From Apis mellifera (lineage: Eukaryota > Arthropoda > Insecta > Hymenoptera > Apidae): a stretch of DNA of 64,000 nt. The notes below the pieces were generated by a model. The model saw only the letters and a list, made by a program, of their open reading frames with translations, was not told the origin of the DNA and did no database searches. Both the position numbers and the translations under genes were made by a program. Positions 48,901 through 61,870 of the stretch are shown in pieces. The DNA is taken from NCBI RefSeq assembly GCF_003254395.2, contig NC_037650.1, positions 248,001 to 312,000 on the forward strand. Direction: 5' to 3'. Within the stretch, counting starts at the first letter, position 1; each line of letters opens with the position of its first letter.

Positions 48901-49642
48901 AATAATTATGGAATAATTTTATTTTCTGATTTCGAACAAAATTATCAGAAATATTTTATTCCACGTTACTTGTAATTGAAAATGAAAATGATAATCATCT
49001 TGCTTCCTTCTTCTATTCCTTTCGATAATTATGATATTTTTATAAGTAAGGATAAAAAAAAACAGAAGAGAATAGAAAAAGAATGTCTCGATATTGTTTT
49101 CGTGTGCGTGTTTGCGATCTGGAAATAAATCATTACGTTGCGCTTGCGGATAAAATTTATTATCCTTAATATATCGTACAATTCTGTTCTGAAGAGGATT
49201 CGATTTCACATTTCTCTGTAATCTGTCCTCTGACTTCTCTATCAGCTTTAAACGCTTGAGACCATTCTCATTCTCTATCGATCTCCTCGTCTAATGATCT
49301 ATCGAGTTAGTTGTGGTTTGATTTAAGAAGGAAAAGATGATACATTGGATTGGAATTAATATTTGACGCGTTAGAGAGATTATTTCGAAGGTTAAGCCTT
49401 ACTTATTTATTAATTTATGGACAATTTAAATTTGCATTGGAAAAAATAAGACGATTTTATTCTACTTGATATAAATAAATTACGTATAATTACTTGTTAT
49501 AATTTTATTCATTTGATTGCTTTTTAATTCTCTAATATAATATATAATAAATATATAATAAATATATAAAATATATAATATATAATAAATATATAAAACA
49601 TTTTAAAAATGTGAAAACATCGATTAACCAAAGATTTCTAAA
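48901..49642. other. AT-rich stretch with AT minisatellite
   Basis: 49536-49600 is a TATAATAAATA-type tandem run. No gene seen. Confidence 0.6.
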
Positions 49643-49792
49643 GTAATTTTCCTTTACGAGGATTTTCGTTACGGTTTTTATTTAACGAATTAACAAAAAA
49701 CACTGACCAATTTCGGAACGTATAGATTAGTCAAGCCGCAACGATATGGGCATAGTGTTGGGTACATGTCGCCGGCCGCACACGAACAAATC
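49643..49792 (+). repeat. Element 2, left arm
   Basis: Runs from GTAATTTTCCTTTACGAGG to CACGAACAAATC, with the core CATAGTGTTGGGTACATGTCG split at 49751-49771 (20 of its bases: ATAGTGTTGGGTACATGTCG). Confidence 0.75.
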
Positions 49793-49899
49793 TAACACGT
49801 ATCCAAGAAAATCCAAGAAAATCGAACGTAACAAACATTTTTTCATTGACGAAAAATTATGTCGAATTTAATTCGTTCAAGAATTTCATTCTTTTTTCT

Positions 49900-50220
49900 C
49901 AAAAAAATGGAAAGAGATGGAATTGATAAAAGAGAAAAATAACAAGGAAGGATAGTAAAGAATGAGAATGATATATGACAAGAAGAATGATAAAAAATAA
50001 GAAAAATGAAAGAAAAGGATGAGTGAAAGAACATCAATAAAATGAAAATAACAAGATAAGCGAAGGATGACAAAGCAAAATAACGACAAAAACGAAAAGA
50101 GAATTTGATGAAAAAAAAAGTGAAAGAATAAACTAATAAAGAAATGAAGAGAAATTGATAAAGAAAGGAAATATTAAAAGATATCAAAGAAGCAAAATAA
50201 TAGAAGAAAGATAACAAAAA
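49900..50220 (+). repeat. Purine-rich strand-asymmetric tract
   Basis: About 320 bp in which the plus strand is overwhelmingly A and G, with few C or T. The complementary frame (124 codons on the minus strand, 49843-50217) is therefore Phe/Ser/Leu-rich and hydrophobic. I regard that frame as a composition artefact. Confidence 0.8.
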
Positions 50221-50330
50221 ATGGTATTCTATATGAATAACAATTGATTACTTTCTTCGTTAATTTTCTTAACTTAAAAGAGGTAATTCGATATAATTTT
50301 CGATAAAAAAAATTTTGTTACATTTCCTTC

Positions 50331-50463
50331 GATTTGTTCACGTTCGATCCTCGACACATACCCAACACTATCGTCGCGGTTTGATCTAATCTACGCGCTT
50401 CGTTTGTTAGTTTTTTTTCGTTAACAAAGCTGTAACAAAAGTTCTTACAAAGGAAAATGTTAC
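50331..50463 (-). repeat. Element 2, right arm
   Basis: On the plus strand the inner end reads GACACATACCCAACACTATC, the complement of the core seen in the left arm. Confidence 0.75.
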
Positions 50464-52190
50464 ACGAAATTACCTCAAAAATTCAACATCGAAAAAATGT
50501 TCAGACACTTATAAGCTAAAATTAAAAGAATTTAAATAGAAATTTTTTATTTATAGTTTTTTACAATTATAAATAATTTAACGAGTTTAAAATTATTTTT
50601 TGTTAACAAAGATGCATTTATTGCTTTTCCTCGCATTTTTCTTCGATCTTGCACTATTCAAACACTAAACAGAAAAGTACAGCATTGTATAAAAATATAA
50701 TAAATATAATCCAAAAAAAAAAAAAAATAACTATATAAATATCCAAAATGAAAAATTTTAGGTTAAATTCATCAAACGTTCGAATATTTTTTCGATGCTA
50801 AATTTTATTAAATTATTTAAGCAAAATAAATAAAATTCAGATTATTATTGATTTTTGTTATATGTCTAATTTTTTGTCTAATGTAACCGCAGAAAGAAGC
50901 TTAAACTCATTATGAAACAGAATGGAAATTAGAATTTAAGAATATAACGGCAATCATTTCGTGATTGTTATGGTAGATTTAGCAAATGCGAATTCTATGT
51001 TCTCACAAATTCTCATCTAACCATCAATCCTTTGGTAGATCCTTCATCCCTAATAGCGAATATCCCTGTGTCTAAAGCACACTTCGCGCTATGCGAGTGG
51101 TTTTATTGATGAGCTCTCTGGCACAGGCAGGATGAACCGCGTATCCTTCAACTTCTCGTTTCTTCTCTTACACGATCCTTTACCTGAATTGCATTCTACA
51201 ACCAGAACATTCGGAACTTTAATCTTTGTTGTAATATTAAACGGCGACTTGGAACAGGTTTTTCGTGACTGGGAATGAAAATCATCTTTATTATTTAAAT
51301 ACTTGTCGAATCGAAATGTCAATTTCTATCGAGTAACTATCCATCGAGTATTTATTACTCGATACTACAAAAAAAGGAATTTTTAAAAGAAGATAAATTT
51401 CAATTTTGCAATTCGAACCGAACTTTCGATAATCTATTTTAAAAAAGTCTATTATTTTAAAGATATAAAACGAAGCAATAAATAAATTGATGTGTCACGA
51501 GAAATTACAAAACAATTTCGTTATTGATCTTTATTGCTTGTAAATTTGTAAAATCATGTTTTGTTTCGTTTTGCAAATTACACCGGTAAATATACTGAAC
51601 TAATGGGTTATTCGCATATTGCCAATATTTACAAATGAAAATGCGAAATCATTAATACTTGTATAATCGTGTACATATTTGAACACATGTATGTAAATTA
51701 GAGATCCATAAACTTAAAATATTAGAGTATTGTTGTATTTTTATTTTTGCTTTTGCTATTATATTTTATATACTTGAACAGTAAATAACATATAAACTCG
51801 TTTCATAATCCAAACAAAAAAGAATATATATTTTAATTAAAAAAAAATCTTACTTGAAAATTGGCATCATCAAAAAAATTGCTATTGTATCGTATTACTC
51901 TTATTTCCAATATCACTTTATTTAGAAAAATATAATTATTGAGATAAACATAAAAATTGCTATACAAAAATTTAAAGATAGATATGAGAAATTTTTTACG
52001 GATCTCTCTTCCAATTCGTACATTTGATATTTTTATATCAGAAAACTAATCATTTCTGAAACAAAAAATTGACTATACTCTTTTTCTCGTCGAATATAGC
52101 GCAGAGGAATAAGAAAGAAAAACCATCTAGCACGAAAGATTAAGAAAGTAAGAAACAAATTAATTTTATTTACACGTTTAATACAAAGAA
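50464..52190. other. AT-rich gene-free stretch
   Basis: AT-rich apart from a mixed patch at 50980-51200 (TTCGCGCTATGCGAG, GGCACAGGCAGG). A 77-codon minus-strand frame there is unrecognised. Confidence 0.55.
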
Positions 52191-52194
52191 AAAG

Positions 52195-52800
52195 AAAGAT
52201 ACGTGCACAAGATGATGAGAATTGTGCTCACGAAACAAGTGAAATTCCCTGTATCTCCGACGAGAAATTATTCATCACGGATGCATCACCAACTCGAAGA
52301 CATAAAAATTGACCCGTGGCTCGTATCTAAGGTAGCATCTCCATCATGCAAGCGATTTCTCAATTCGTGGCGGAGGTGTATCCAGGGTCCAGGCGAGGGA
52401 TACACGTTTTTCGGTGATCGGTCACGTGCCTATACCCTGGCTGATACATAGACCGTGTCGGGAAATCGACATACGTATGTGTCGCTGACGACGTGACGCG
52501 CAGCAAGCGCGCGGCCATCGCCATTTCCACGAAGAACACGTTTCAATGCGGTTTGCATACGGGAACGATCTCGATTTTCAATGCAAAGATCGATCTCCTT
52601 CCCCCTCTCGCGCGTTGCCAAGTGATTTAATAATGAGCAATCCGATCAGGATTCGCGTTCAAGACCAAGACCAATGCATTTTACGATCGCTCGAGCGTGT
52701 ACCGCTGACGTAGACGATGGCCGGATGTCCCTGATAGGCGGACATTTCCTTAGGACTCGTGCGGGCTCCTCGATTAACGCTCGAGATTAGGATTTAGCTA
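52195..52800. other. GC-rich island, candidate regulatory module or exon
   Basis: Contains GGAGGTGTATCCAGGGTCC, GTGCCTATACCCTGGCTG, GACGACGTGACGCGCAGC and CGATGGCCGGATGTCCCTG. An 82-codon plus-strand frame (52203-52451) is ATG-like and less low-complexity than most, but overlaps a 63-codon minus-strand frame. Nothing is recognised in either. Confidence 0.3.
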
Positions 52801-52836
52801 TAATAAATAACCGATTTTTGAAGAACAAAAGAAACG

Positions 52837-54170
52837 TAGTAGGATATTCATTCTTGGTTCATTTTGTAGGGAAAAGAGTCTAAAATAGCGTAGCGTTTTT
52901 TATTTTTTTGGTGAATTATTTTTGTGACAATTAAAAAAAGTCGGGAAATTCTTAGTAAAAGTTATAAATCTTTGAAATTAACGATAGGAAAATTGAATAA
53001 CGATTATTCAAAAATGAAAAGGAAATGTACCAATTTTAAGGAAAAATATAATTTGTACTATGAAATTAAAAATATCCGTTTTAATGAATCTAATTGATGA
53101 TAAGTATACAATAATTATAAAGAATAAGAAAATTCTGAAAAATACTGATATTATATAATAAATTAATCTTGGAATCTTATTTGTAGATTTAATATTAATT
53201 AATCTAATTCTGATAATAGTACCAAATTCCATTAGTATTCATTGAATAAAGATGTTATTAGAATTTATTATTAACGCAAAAATAGTAACTAGTAGATAGA
53301 TAAATCAGTGATATTTAAAATTTATAAAGAAAATAAGTAATAGTATATAATTAAATATACATGAATATTTTATCAAAATATTTCTTTTATCAAACATATT
53401 ATTTTAGATATAATATTATTTATATTAATTTTTAAATGCAATTTAAACATTAACTAATATCCAATTTATTAATTTAATTAATACTATGGAATAGGATAAT
53501 AATTCTAGTCTCATTTTGAAGGGAAAAGACGTTAGAATAACGTAGGATTTATTATTTTTCGGGGAGATTGTTATTTAGTTCTTAATAATTAAAAAAAGGG
53601 AATTTTTAGTGTAAAAATTATCAGTGAAATTTTATAACTAACAATAGAAATGGAATAGAATAATAATTTTGGTCTCATTTTGGAGAGAAGAAATCATAAA
53701 ATAACATATCACCCTTTAATTTTTTAAGAAATTATGTCTTTGTTTATTACAATTTAATTTATTCAATCAATTTTTGAAGTATAAAATTGTAAATCTTTGA
53801 AATACCGTAATTTTCGAAGGAAATAGAGTAGAATATTCATTCCTGACTCGTTTTTTAGGGGAAAGAATGTAGAATAGCGTTTGTAGCGTTTGTCAATTTT
53901 TTTGTGGAATTGTTTCCTAGTCTGTTACAATTTAATTTATTCAGGCAATTTTTGAATACAAAATTGTATATATTTAAAATACTGTAACTTTCGAAGGAAA
54001 TATAATAGAATATTCATTCTTGGTTCCCTTTTTAAGAGAAAGAATGTAAAATAGCGTTCGTCAATTTTTTGTGAGATTGTTTTCTAGTCTTTCACAACTT
54101 AATTAATTCAAGCAATTTTTGAATAGAAAATTGTCAGTTTTTGAAATACCGTAACTTTCGAAAGAATTTC
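52837..54170 (+). repeat. Decayed ~170-bp tandem satellite, five recognisable units
   Basis: Unit starts resemble GAATATTCATTCTTGGTTC or ATAGGATAATAATTC, followed by TTTTAGGGGAAAGAATGTAGAATAGCG-like sequence (split: TTAGGGGAAAG, then AATAGCG), a T-rich segment ending TTTTTGTG, then CAATTTAATT and CAATTTTTGAA. Starts are near 52837, 53488, 53652, 53826 and 54003, so the last four are spaced 164, 174 and 177 bp. The first unit is separated from the second by about 480 bp of AT-rich DNA, suggesting an insertion or deep decay of intervening units. Confidence 0.8.
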
Positions 54171-56265
54171 TGTGAAATATTCTGGATTTATTGTAAAACG
54201 AAATTTTCGATTACTTCATAATTTCACGATTTTAATATACATAAATACATTAGTCAATTACGAATTTCCAAGTTTTCTTTTAGATTACAATATAATATTT
54301 ATTATAGTTATATAATATTTACATTTATTCATCGTTTTCTCAGTAAAGGATTATTATTTATAATTTCATTAATATTATTGTTTAAATATCTACCATCATC
54401 GAGTCGAAATGTAAATAGAAATGTATACATTACATTTTTAAAAATGTTTAACTCAAATTGCTGTTTCGTTAAGGAGAATTTTTATATCTATTACGGTTAA
54501 TTGCAACTCAGTCAGCAAACCGGAAATTGTATGAATCGCGATAGTTTCGAGTTCGACAAGCAGCAAAAGTTGCAGAAACCATTGAACAACATCGCGGAAT
54601 GGGGTCAATTTACTTTGATCATGCGTACGTGTGCATTAAGTAGTTTACTCGGGGAGATCTTGCTTTTCCTTCCTCCAAAGACCAACTGCACCCCCAAGTT
54701 CGTGTAATCTTCCTATTCCTCCATTTCGACGTTTGTCCACGACCAACGTAGCAAATTACGCGTTTCTGCATATTTTATAACGAATTACCAAAACTTTGCT
54801 ATAAACTACATTAATTCGATTTAAATGAGAATTATATTTCAATAGATATACATCTTTGATAATAATATTTCAAAACTTTTAAATATCTCGTTTCGATTGG
54901 TATTGAAGACATCTTTGAAAAATTTGGAAAAAGAAAGATAAATATTAGAAAATAATAAAATTTGAAATAAATCAGAGACTATTATGGAGCATTAATAAAA
55001 GAATATTTGGTTTTAATGGTTGATCATTTCAAATTTTATAATGTATAATGTGTCTTTGAATTTGATAAAAAATTATTATACATAAAATTGAAAGAAGTCG
55101 AAGTAATTTCTGCGATCGAAACTTTTAACGACTGTTATAATTTTGAGAAGAAAATGTGTGTCGAATTGTGTGGAAGAAAGTTTGCAAAGATACTTGTTGA
55201 TAAAAATATTTCATTTGTAAATAAAGTGAAAATTGTCTCGAATGAAGAAGAATAAATAAATTCAATGTTTTCGATTGTGGTGTATAATTTTATTATCGAA
55301 AAAAAGTTTTAAATACAATGTAATTAATTTGAAATTATTGATATTTATTCTTCAATAATAAAGCATATTAGAATTGAATTATAAAATAATAGATCATATC
55401 TAATACAATAGAAATTTTATTAAAATATTATAGAATATTAAAATAGCAAAAATATAGAATTTCAGTGGAAAAGAAGTGTATATAAATCGACTAGATGCGT
55501 TATTGATCGCAAAGGAAAGTCAACTAGATATTAATATCAAATAATTTAAACTTTTTTGAATGTATAATGTTCGAAATGGTATATTTATATTCAATATGCA
55601 ATATACATAAATTTTTTTGTAATTTTCTACGCGATTTTGTTTACAATCTTATTTTGAAAATATCAATCTATCCGTGTATATTGAACAAACAGTGCAGAAA
55701 CGAAAGGATTCAACATCGAATATCCATGTAATAATAGATAACAAAATCTTAAAATAACACGAAACCATGTATATCATTATTATATAGGAAAATGGTCAAT
55801 AATAATACCAATGGATTGTGCATTTCATAACAATACGTATACGAGAAATAGAAATTTATCGAAGCACGTGTAGTAAAAAAAAAAACAATAAAAAATAATA
55901 AAATACGAGCAAATATAATAAAAGTGAGAGTATAATAATAAAAGTAGAATACACGTAGAAAGAAAAAACACATCCCCATTCATCGAGATATTAAACGAGC
56001 ATAGAATAAAGATAAGAAAATAAAAAGAATTATTACTATCATTCTGTCAATCACCATCACCATTTGTTCCACAAGAATCTACAACTATTATATCCGCATT
56101 CATATTCGTGTCAATGCAAAAATCAATTATTATAGACGTATATTCATCATCGATATAATCTGTTCAATAAATACAATAATATAATAAAATATAATAAATA
56201 CAAGAACAGAATTCGTGAAAAATATAATGATAATAAACAAATAAAATCATTTCACTCCTCTCCAG
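54171..56265. other. Gene-free stretch
   Basis: AT-rich except a mixed patch at 54480-54730, where a 68-codon plus-strand frame is unrecognised. 55740-56260 is A-rich with ATAATAAAATA repeats. Confidence 0.55.
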
Positions 56266-57090
56266 CCGTTAATTGAACTCGCTCAAAACTCGATTGATTT
56301 CACTCCATGTTTCACAACGCGTAAAACTTTATCTGATTATTTAACGTTGAACAAAGAGATCGAACATTATCGTTTTCTCGATCGTCGAAGTCAATTTAAA
56401 CTTTCTTTCAATTTAAACATCGTGCCAGTTTTGTCTTTCTACTCGTCATGCCTGAGGAGGCAAAATTAGCTCGATTTAATCGAATACAAGAGAGAGAGAG
56501 AGAGAGAGAGAGCGAGTTTTCGAATTAAATATTTCTTAAATATTAAACAATTTTAACGGGAATCGAGACAATCAGCCAGGGCAAGATTGACTTTGAACTC
56601 GATCATCAAGAAAAGAGGGCTTCTTCGTCTTATTAACCCTTCCGTCTTAAAGCGACGAATTGAAATTTTTCTCGTTTTATCCTTCTCTGCCGCCGAGACA
56701 TCGGGAAAAGCTGTTCAACTTCGCTAAGAGGTAATCGAGAAGCTCGTCGAAAACGATCGCGATAATAGCGTGATCGTTTGGGAAATGGAAATTCGCGATC
56801 CCTTTGTTGTTCTTCAAATTTTGATGGAAACGTTAAACGGGACGATCGATGTTCGAGATCAACGAAATTTTCTTTTTTTTAAATCCTTGGCGCGTTTTGA
56901 AATTTCTCTTAATACGCTTGCTGTTGTATGATTCTTCCTTCTACTTTTCATTAGCCATTATCATTTATCATTGATACTTTTCTATCGATTTTTATTGACA
57001 AGAATGTGTTTGAATGTGGTAATTCTATCTTTTCTCTACGTTTAATATCTCAATTTTATTATATTCGATATTCTCTTAAATTCTAGTTTT
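56266..57090. other. Mixed stretch with GA microsatellite
   Basis: (AG)n at 56489-56512. 56560-56830 is CpG-containing moderate-GC sequence. No open frame of note. Confidence 0.5.
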
Positions 57091-57760
57091 CTCTAAAATT
57101 AAAAAATAAACCATTGGAAATCGGATAGAAACTTTATCCTCGAGATCTTTATCACCATCTTGGAAGAGAATTTCGGTGCCATTCCGATTTCCACGTCATC
57201 GTTTCCTCGTTCCTCCAGCAGAAATTCTTGAAAAAAGAGCTGAGATGCTTTCGCGGCGAACGTAGGCCGGATCTGTTCGAAAACAGGGTCGTCCAATGTA
57301 TACGAGGAGGACCTCGCGTGCGAGCTTCGATTGATCGTCATCATTTTCGAGTTTCCGTGTCCAACGACAGTATCACGTTCGCCATTCCACTTAAATGGAA
57401 CGGGTTGAATACGTTAAAAGCGGAGAGATGGGAGAATGTATAGGGGTCGTTGGTCCTCTCCTTTTTCGAGAGTCTCTCCATCTCTCTCTCTCTCTCTCTC
57501 TGTCTCTGTCTCTCTCTATCTGTTCTGTAAATCGACCAGTTACCAGCTAATTATTCTCCGCATTATCATATGCATTTTACCAGCTGGTTGGTGAATGATT
57601 CATAGGCATCTTCGATGGGCGGATGAGAGGGGGGTTGTAAAGCTCCTTGGATCGTATCCATCGTCGTTTCGTGTTCGACGATGAATTATGTAAATAGATG
57701 GACGGGGGACATAAACTACCCCCCGCGGCAGATATTCCGTGTCCTGGTAATGGGTTGAAT
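57091..57760. other. GC-richer island with CT microsatellite
   Basis: CpG-rich at 57170-57420 (GGCGAACGTAGGCCGGATC), with short frames open on both strands. CT/TCTG microsatellite at 57481-57518. 57540-57600 contains CCAGCTAATTATT and ACCAGCTGGT, a palindromic E-box. Candidate regulatory DNA. Confidence 0.3.
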
Positions 57761-60523
57761 AAATGTTTTGGAAATAAATTTACTAGGTGAACTCCTCTCT
57801 AGGATTAATAATTGAATATCTCGAATATTTCGTGCACAAAATCCGTCCGGTGATATAATTTTACAAGGGAGGAAAGGGACCAACGAATCGTTTGGGAAAT
57901 GTTTGTTCAAGGGTTATTTGCATATTTTATTTGAATGTTTGGTTATGCGGAATAAGATTAGAATTTTTCGAAATTTGAAAATGGAAAGGAAAATATCGAA
58001 TATTTTAATTGAAATCTGAGAAAAAGTTGAATTATCGACATGTCGTAAAAATGTTATAAAAATAAAACTGATACAGAGAAAATTCTCTGCATAATCTTTT
58101 GATTATTCGCTTCGAAATAATTCGATCTTGAAGAAAAAGGTGAAAAATAATTAAATATTTTGTTCCGATTTCATCGATTTTTGTTTGCATTTTGATTTTA
58201 ATCTGAATTAGCCATTCTTGCCTTTATACACACACATAAGTTTGGAATAATACACTGAACGTATAAACGAAAGAACAAGACTTTGCAAGACTATTCCCTG
58301 TTAATTATCGAATAGTTACGAGATAATATCTGCGTTCACGGATAATTCGGTGGCTAAGCTCGCAAGAAATTGCCACAAAGGACTCTAAAATTCTGATTAA
58401 ACTGGAATCTTGTAAACTCAACGACGAAACTGTCATTTCAGAACTTGGCAATGCGAGACTTTCGGCTAAAGAGGCTTCGGTTCTCCTGGGAACTCGTACG
58501 ATCAAAGCGATCTCGAGGATCTCGAGTCTCGTAATCCTGGTGAAAATTCTTTGGTTCGATTAAGTAGATAATTTATTAACGCGTAGAAACTGTTATATAA
58601 TAAAATTAATAAAGTTGAACAGACGTTTCGTTAATTTATTAATTTGCATGCTATTTCTGGAAAATGCGTTCCAGAGAATACATAAATCGATACGGAATTT
58701 AAAAAAATCCGTGATCGATCGAATTCTCGTTAATCACGAGATAAAGTGTAAATAATCGACGAGCTTCTTCCGATTAAAAGCGGAAGAATGCGCGGCATCG
58801 TTCACAAATTTATGAAATTCTCGTTTAATTTTATTCCGTCAATGTTTGCGCTAAGATAAGTAATCGAGTGAAATTTTTCAAATTTTAAAATAAAAATTTG
58901 CATACAAATTTCTGAAGAATACAATAATCCTTCATTATCATAAATATAAATTTCAAATTACAAATTATAAGTGTTTTAAGTGAATGATAAATGATAATGG
59001 ATTATTATATATTATACGTGATTTCATTAATGGAAGCTACATTTCAACCGATAAAAACTATACATTTATTAATAATAATTTTTTATAATATAGCAAGATA
59101 ATAGAATAATTTAATTACAATGATTACACGTAAATATAAGATTAAATTCAATCATCTTGCAATTCATCCTAGATGCAAACAAATTTCGGAACACATAGAA
59201 ATAGAAATAAATTGAATCTTTGTATGGAAACGAATAATAAATTTGAAATACAGTTTTTTTTCGAATGAAAATAATAACTGGAAACCGCGCTAATATTTTT
59301 AATTCGCGAATGTGTGTCACGAATGAAAAATTGGATAGAAGAATCCTTCGCCTGTTAAATATGCAAATCTTGTTGACGGATTCGAATGTGAATTAATTAG
59401 ATGGCCGCGTAACCTTTTCGCCGGAATGCAGCAATTTAAGTGCAACGGTGCGTTCATTAGCATGAAGAATTTAATACACGGGCCGAATGCAGCCGGCAGT
59501 GTACACAAAGAGAGAACATCGTCGACTGCTCGTAAACCCCGGTAGAACGTGTGCGTTACGCGCACTTGAGGACAATTAAAAATGTATTAACTCTTTGCTG
59601 ACTGTTACAAACGGACGGGGCAGAGAGAGAGAGAGAGAGAGAGAGAGATCTTCGCGAGGAAGCGTTATCTCTCTTGGTAATAGGGGAGATGGACGAAATT
59701 CTGCAGAATTTCAAGTTGGTTGACGTTTGAGTGGTTTAGGCGGATATATACTTCTGTTCGGATGTCTTCAAATATTCATTGTTCTTGCTCGAAAATTGAG
59801 AAATGTGTCAATTAATATTAAAGTATTTCATATTTTATGGGAAGAAAAAGAAGGATAGGACGGTATTTATCGATACATTTAAAATTATCAAGTTTTTTTT
59901 TTTTGATTAAACTTTATTAAAATCTTTTATTAAAATCTTTTATTAAAATCTGTACATCTCCAAGGATGTAATGTCTTTCCATGAGTGAAGGATCGATAGA
60001 AATGAGAAACCTCTGGTCTCTTAAAATGCTTCTTCGCTTATTCTAATAAAAGTTTCATTTCGGATATAAAAAGAAAATAATTAGACTTTTGTGAATCTTT
60101 ATATGGCTAAAACAAGCTCAAATATTCGATTAATATATATTGAAAATATTATCAATTTTAATTTTTTCATATCTGGATTATTTTTAAATAAACAATTTCG
60201 AATTATCAAATTAAAGAATACAGTGAAATCCAAGTATTAAAATTTTTAAAATTCTACTAAAAATATCCGATTCGATTAAATTAAAATTCAACTATAATAA
60301 AATCCTCGAATACAAGATGTACATCTTCAAAATAAAATAAATAAAATAAATATTTTTGAACAGTTCATTTACCTGAGATTTACTCTTCTTTACCATTTCA
60401 TTTTATGATTTATTTTAAAGATTTATTTCATTATAAACGAAAGTTCACTTTGTAAAATTCAAAGAATTGTTTATAATTTTCAACACTAATTTTAAATAAA
60501 AAAACTTGTATAGAAAAAGTAAT
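57761..60523. other. Gene-free stretch with two islands
   Basis: 58290-58540 and 59290-59700 are GC-richer. The first holds a 66-codon minus-strand ATG frame (58305-58505), the second an 82-codon minus-strand frame (59317-59565); neither is recognised. (AG)n at 59622-59648. Remaining DNA is AT-rich. Confidence 0.45.
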
Positions 60524-60866
60524 TCGATCTGATTGAATTCCAAACTAAATATTAAAAGAATATTTTTTTTAAATAAATTAAAAAAAATACTTCATTTTAC
60601 ATCTCAAAATATATGAAAGTTTGAAAACAATTTTGATTTTGAAATCAGAAAATAATCGATTTGGGGTAGAACGATGAGTGAAAGAAAACCAATGATTGAT
60701 TTCTACAAATATTAAACAAATTAACTGTTTTCTACCTTTCCAATCTGTATTTAATCGATTCATTTGTGCTTAAACACTTCAAATTCATTCCAAATTTCAC
60801 CGATCCATTACAATTATTTAAATATACAAAGAAAAATTTACAGGAATTTAATCTTTTTTCGTTAAA
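60524..60866 (+). repeat. ~340-bp tandem duplication, copy 1
   Basis: Begins TCGATCTGATTGAATTCC and runs to TTTTTTCGTTAAA. Copy 2 follows immediately. Landmarks in order in both: AAAGAATATTTTTTTTAAAT, CAAAATATATGAAAGTTTG, AATCGATTTGGGGTAGAA, TGATTTCTACAAATATTAAA, CACCGATCCATTACAATTAT. Similarity by eye is around 90 percent with small indels. Not coding. Confidence 0.95.
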
Positions 60867-61202
60867 TCGATCTGATTGAATTCCAAACTAAACATTAAAA
60901 GAATATTTTTTTTAAATAAATTCGAAAATACTTCATTTTACATTGTTATCTCAAAATATATGAAAGTTTGAAAATAATTTTGATTTTGAAATCAAAAAAT
61001 AATCGATTTGGGGTAGAATGAAAAACAAAGAAAACCAACGATTGATTTCTACAAATATTAAATAAATTAACTTTTTTTCAATCTGTATTTAACCGATTCA
61101 ATTGTGTTTAAACTTCAAATTCATTCCAAATTTCACCGATCCATTACAATTATTTAAATATATAAAGAAAAATTTACAAGAATTTAATCTTTTTTCCTTA
61201 AA
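60867..61202 (+). repeat. ~340-bp tandem duplication, copy 2
   Basis: Head-to-tail with copy 1, slightly shorter (about 336 bp) owing to small deletions such as in the TTTCTACC segment. It is followed by a short TTGATTAATTATA tandem to about 61245. Confidence 0.95.
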
Positions 61203-61249
61203 TTGATTAATTATATTGATTAATTATATAAATTGATTGATTAAACAAG

Positions 61250-61870
61250 TTTCAAGAATTTAGGAAGAAAGTTGCGGAACAAATTCCGTATGCCCTGTAT
61301 ATAAAATCAATACCTTTCCCGAAAGTCGATACACGATAAATTCACGAGAAATATCCGGGAACAAAATCCGCAAATGAGGTGCAAAAAACGAGGAAAGTTG
61401 GTCGATACGGAATTTCCTTGCGCTCCTCTTCGAAACGAGTTCGGGGAAACGCAATCTCGAATCCGAATTTTATGCCAGTCTCCGCACGGTTAACCCCAGT
61501 TTTCCTCGGAACGAGACGCAGCAACGCTCCGTTAAGATATTTCCGTCTCATCTCTGAGAGAAACTGCAGAGAAACCATGCTGCCAGCAATCGATACCACG
61601 GTTTAACATTTCATGGAAACACGTCCCTCCAAGTCGAAGGAGACATTTCGGGATGATGTCCCTCGCATCTCCGAAATTTCTCTTTAATTGTCCTCCATCT
61701 CTGCGTGGATCTTGACTAAATATCCAGGTTGTCGGGTGTTCCAACACGAAAATTGTCACGAAAATTGTCGGTGATATTGACACTGGTTACGCTGACACGT
61801 GACCATCTTCGTGCTGTGCCCGCCCCCTTGCGGATACGCGACGACAGATACTTAATGGGTTAGATGGTCG
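61250..61870. other. GC-richer island
   Basis: CpG-containing block in which frames of 64-85 codons are open on both strands over the same bases (61260-61783). No domain recognised. Candidate non-coding element. Confidence 0.3.

Larger units (their letters stand above)
49643..50463. repeat. Long inverted-repeat element 2 (same family as 32972-33539)
   Basis: Arms of about 150 bp (49643-49792) and 133 bp (50331-50463) in opposite orientation flank a ~540-bp centre. Shared arm landmarks: TAGATTAG, AACCGC/AGCCGC, ATAGTGTTGGGTA, ATGTCG/GTGTCG, GAACAAATC. These correspond in order to the landmarks of element 1. The centre is dominated by a purine-rich stretch (49900-50220). No transposase is encoded. 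Confidence 0.75.

Noticed and set aside
49843..50217. 124-codon hydrophobic minus-strand frame as a membrane protein
   Set aside because: It is the complement of a purine-rich tract, so Phe/Ser/Leu enrichment is a composition effect.
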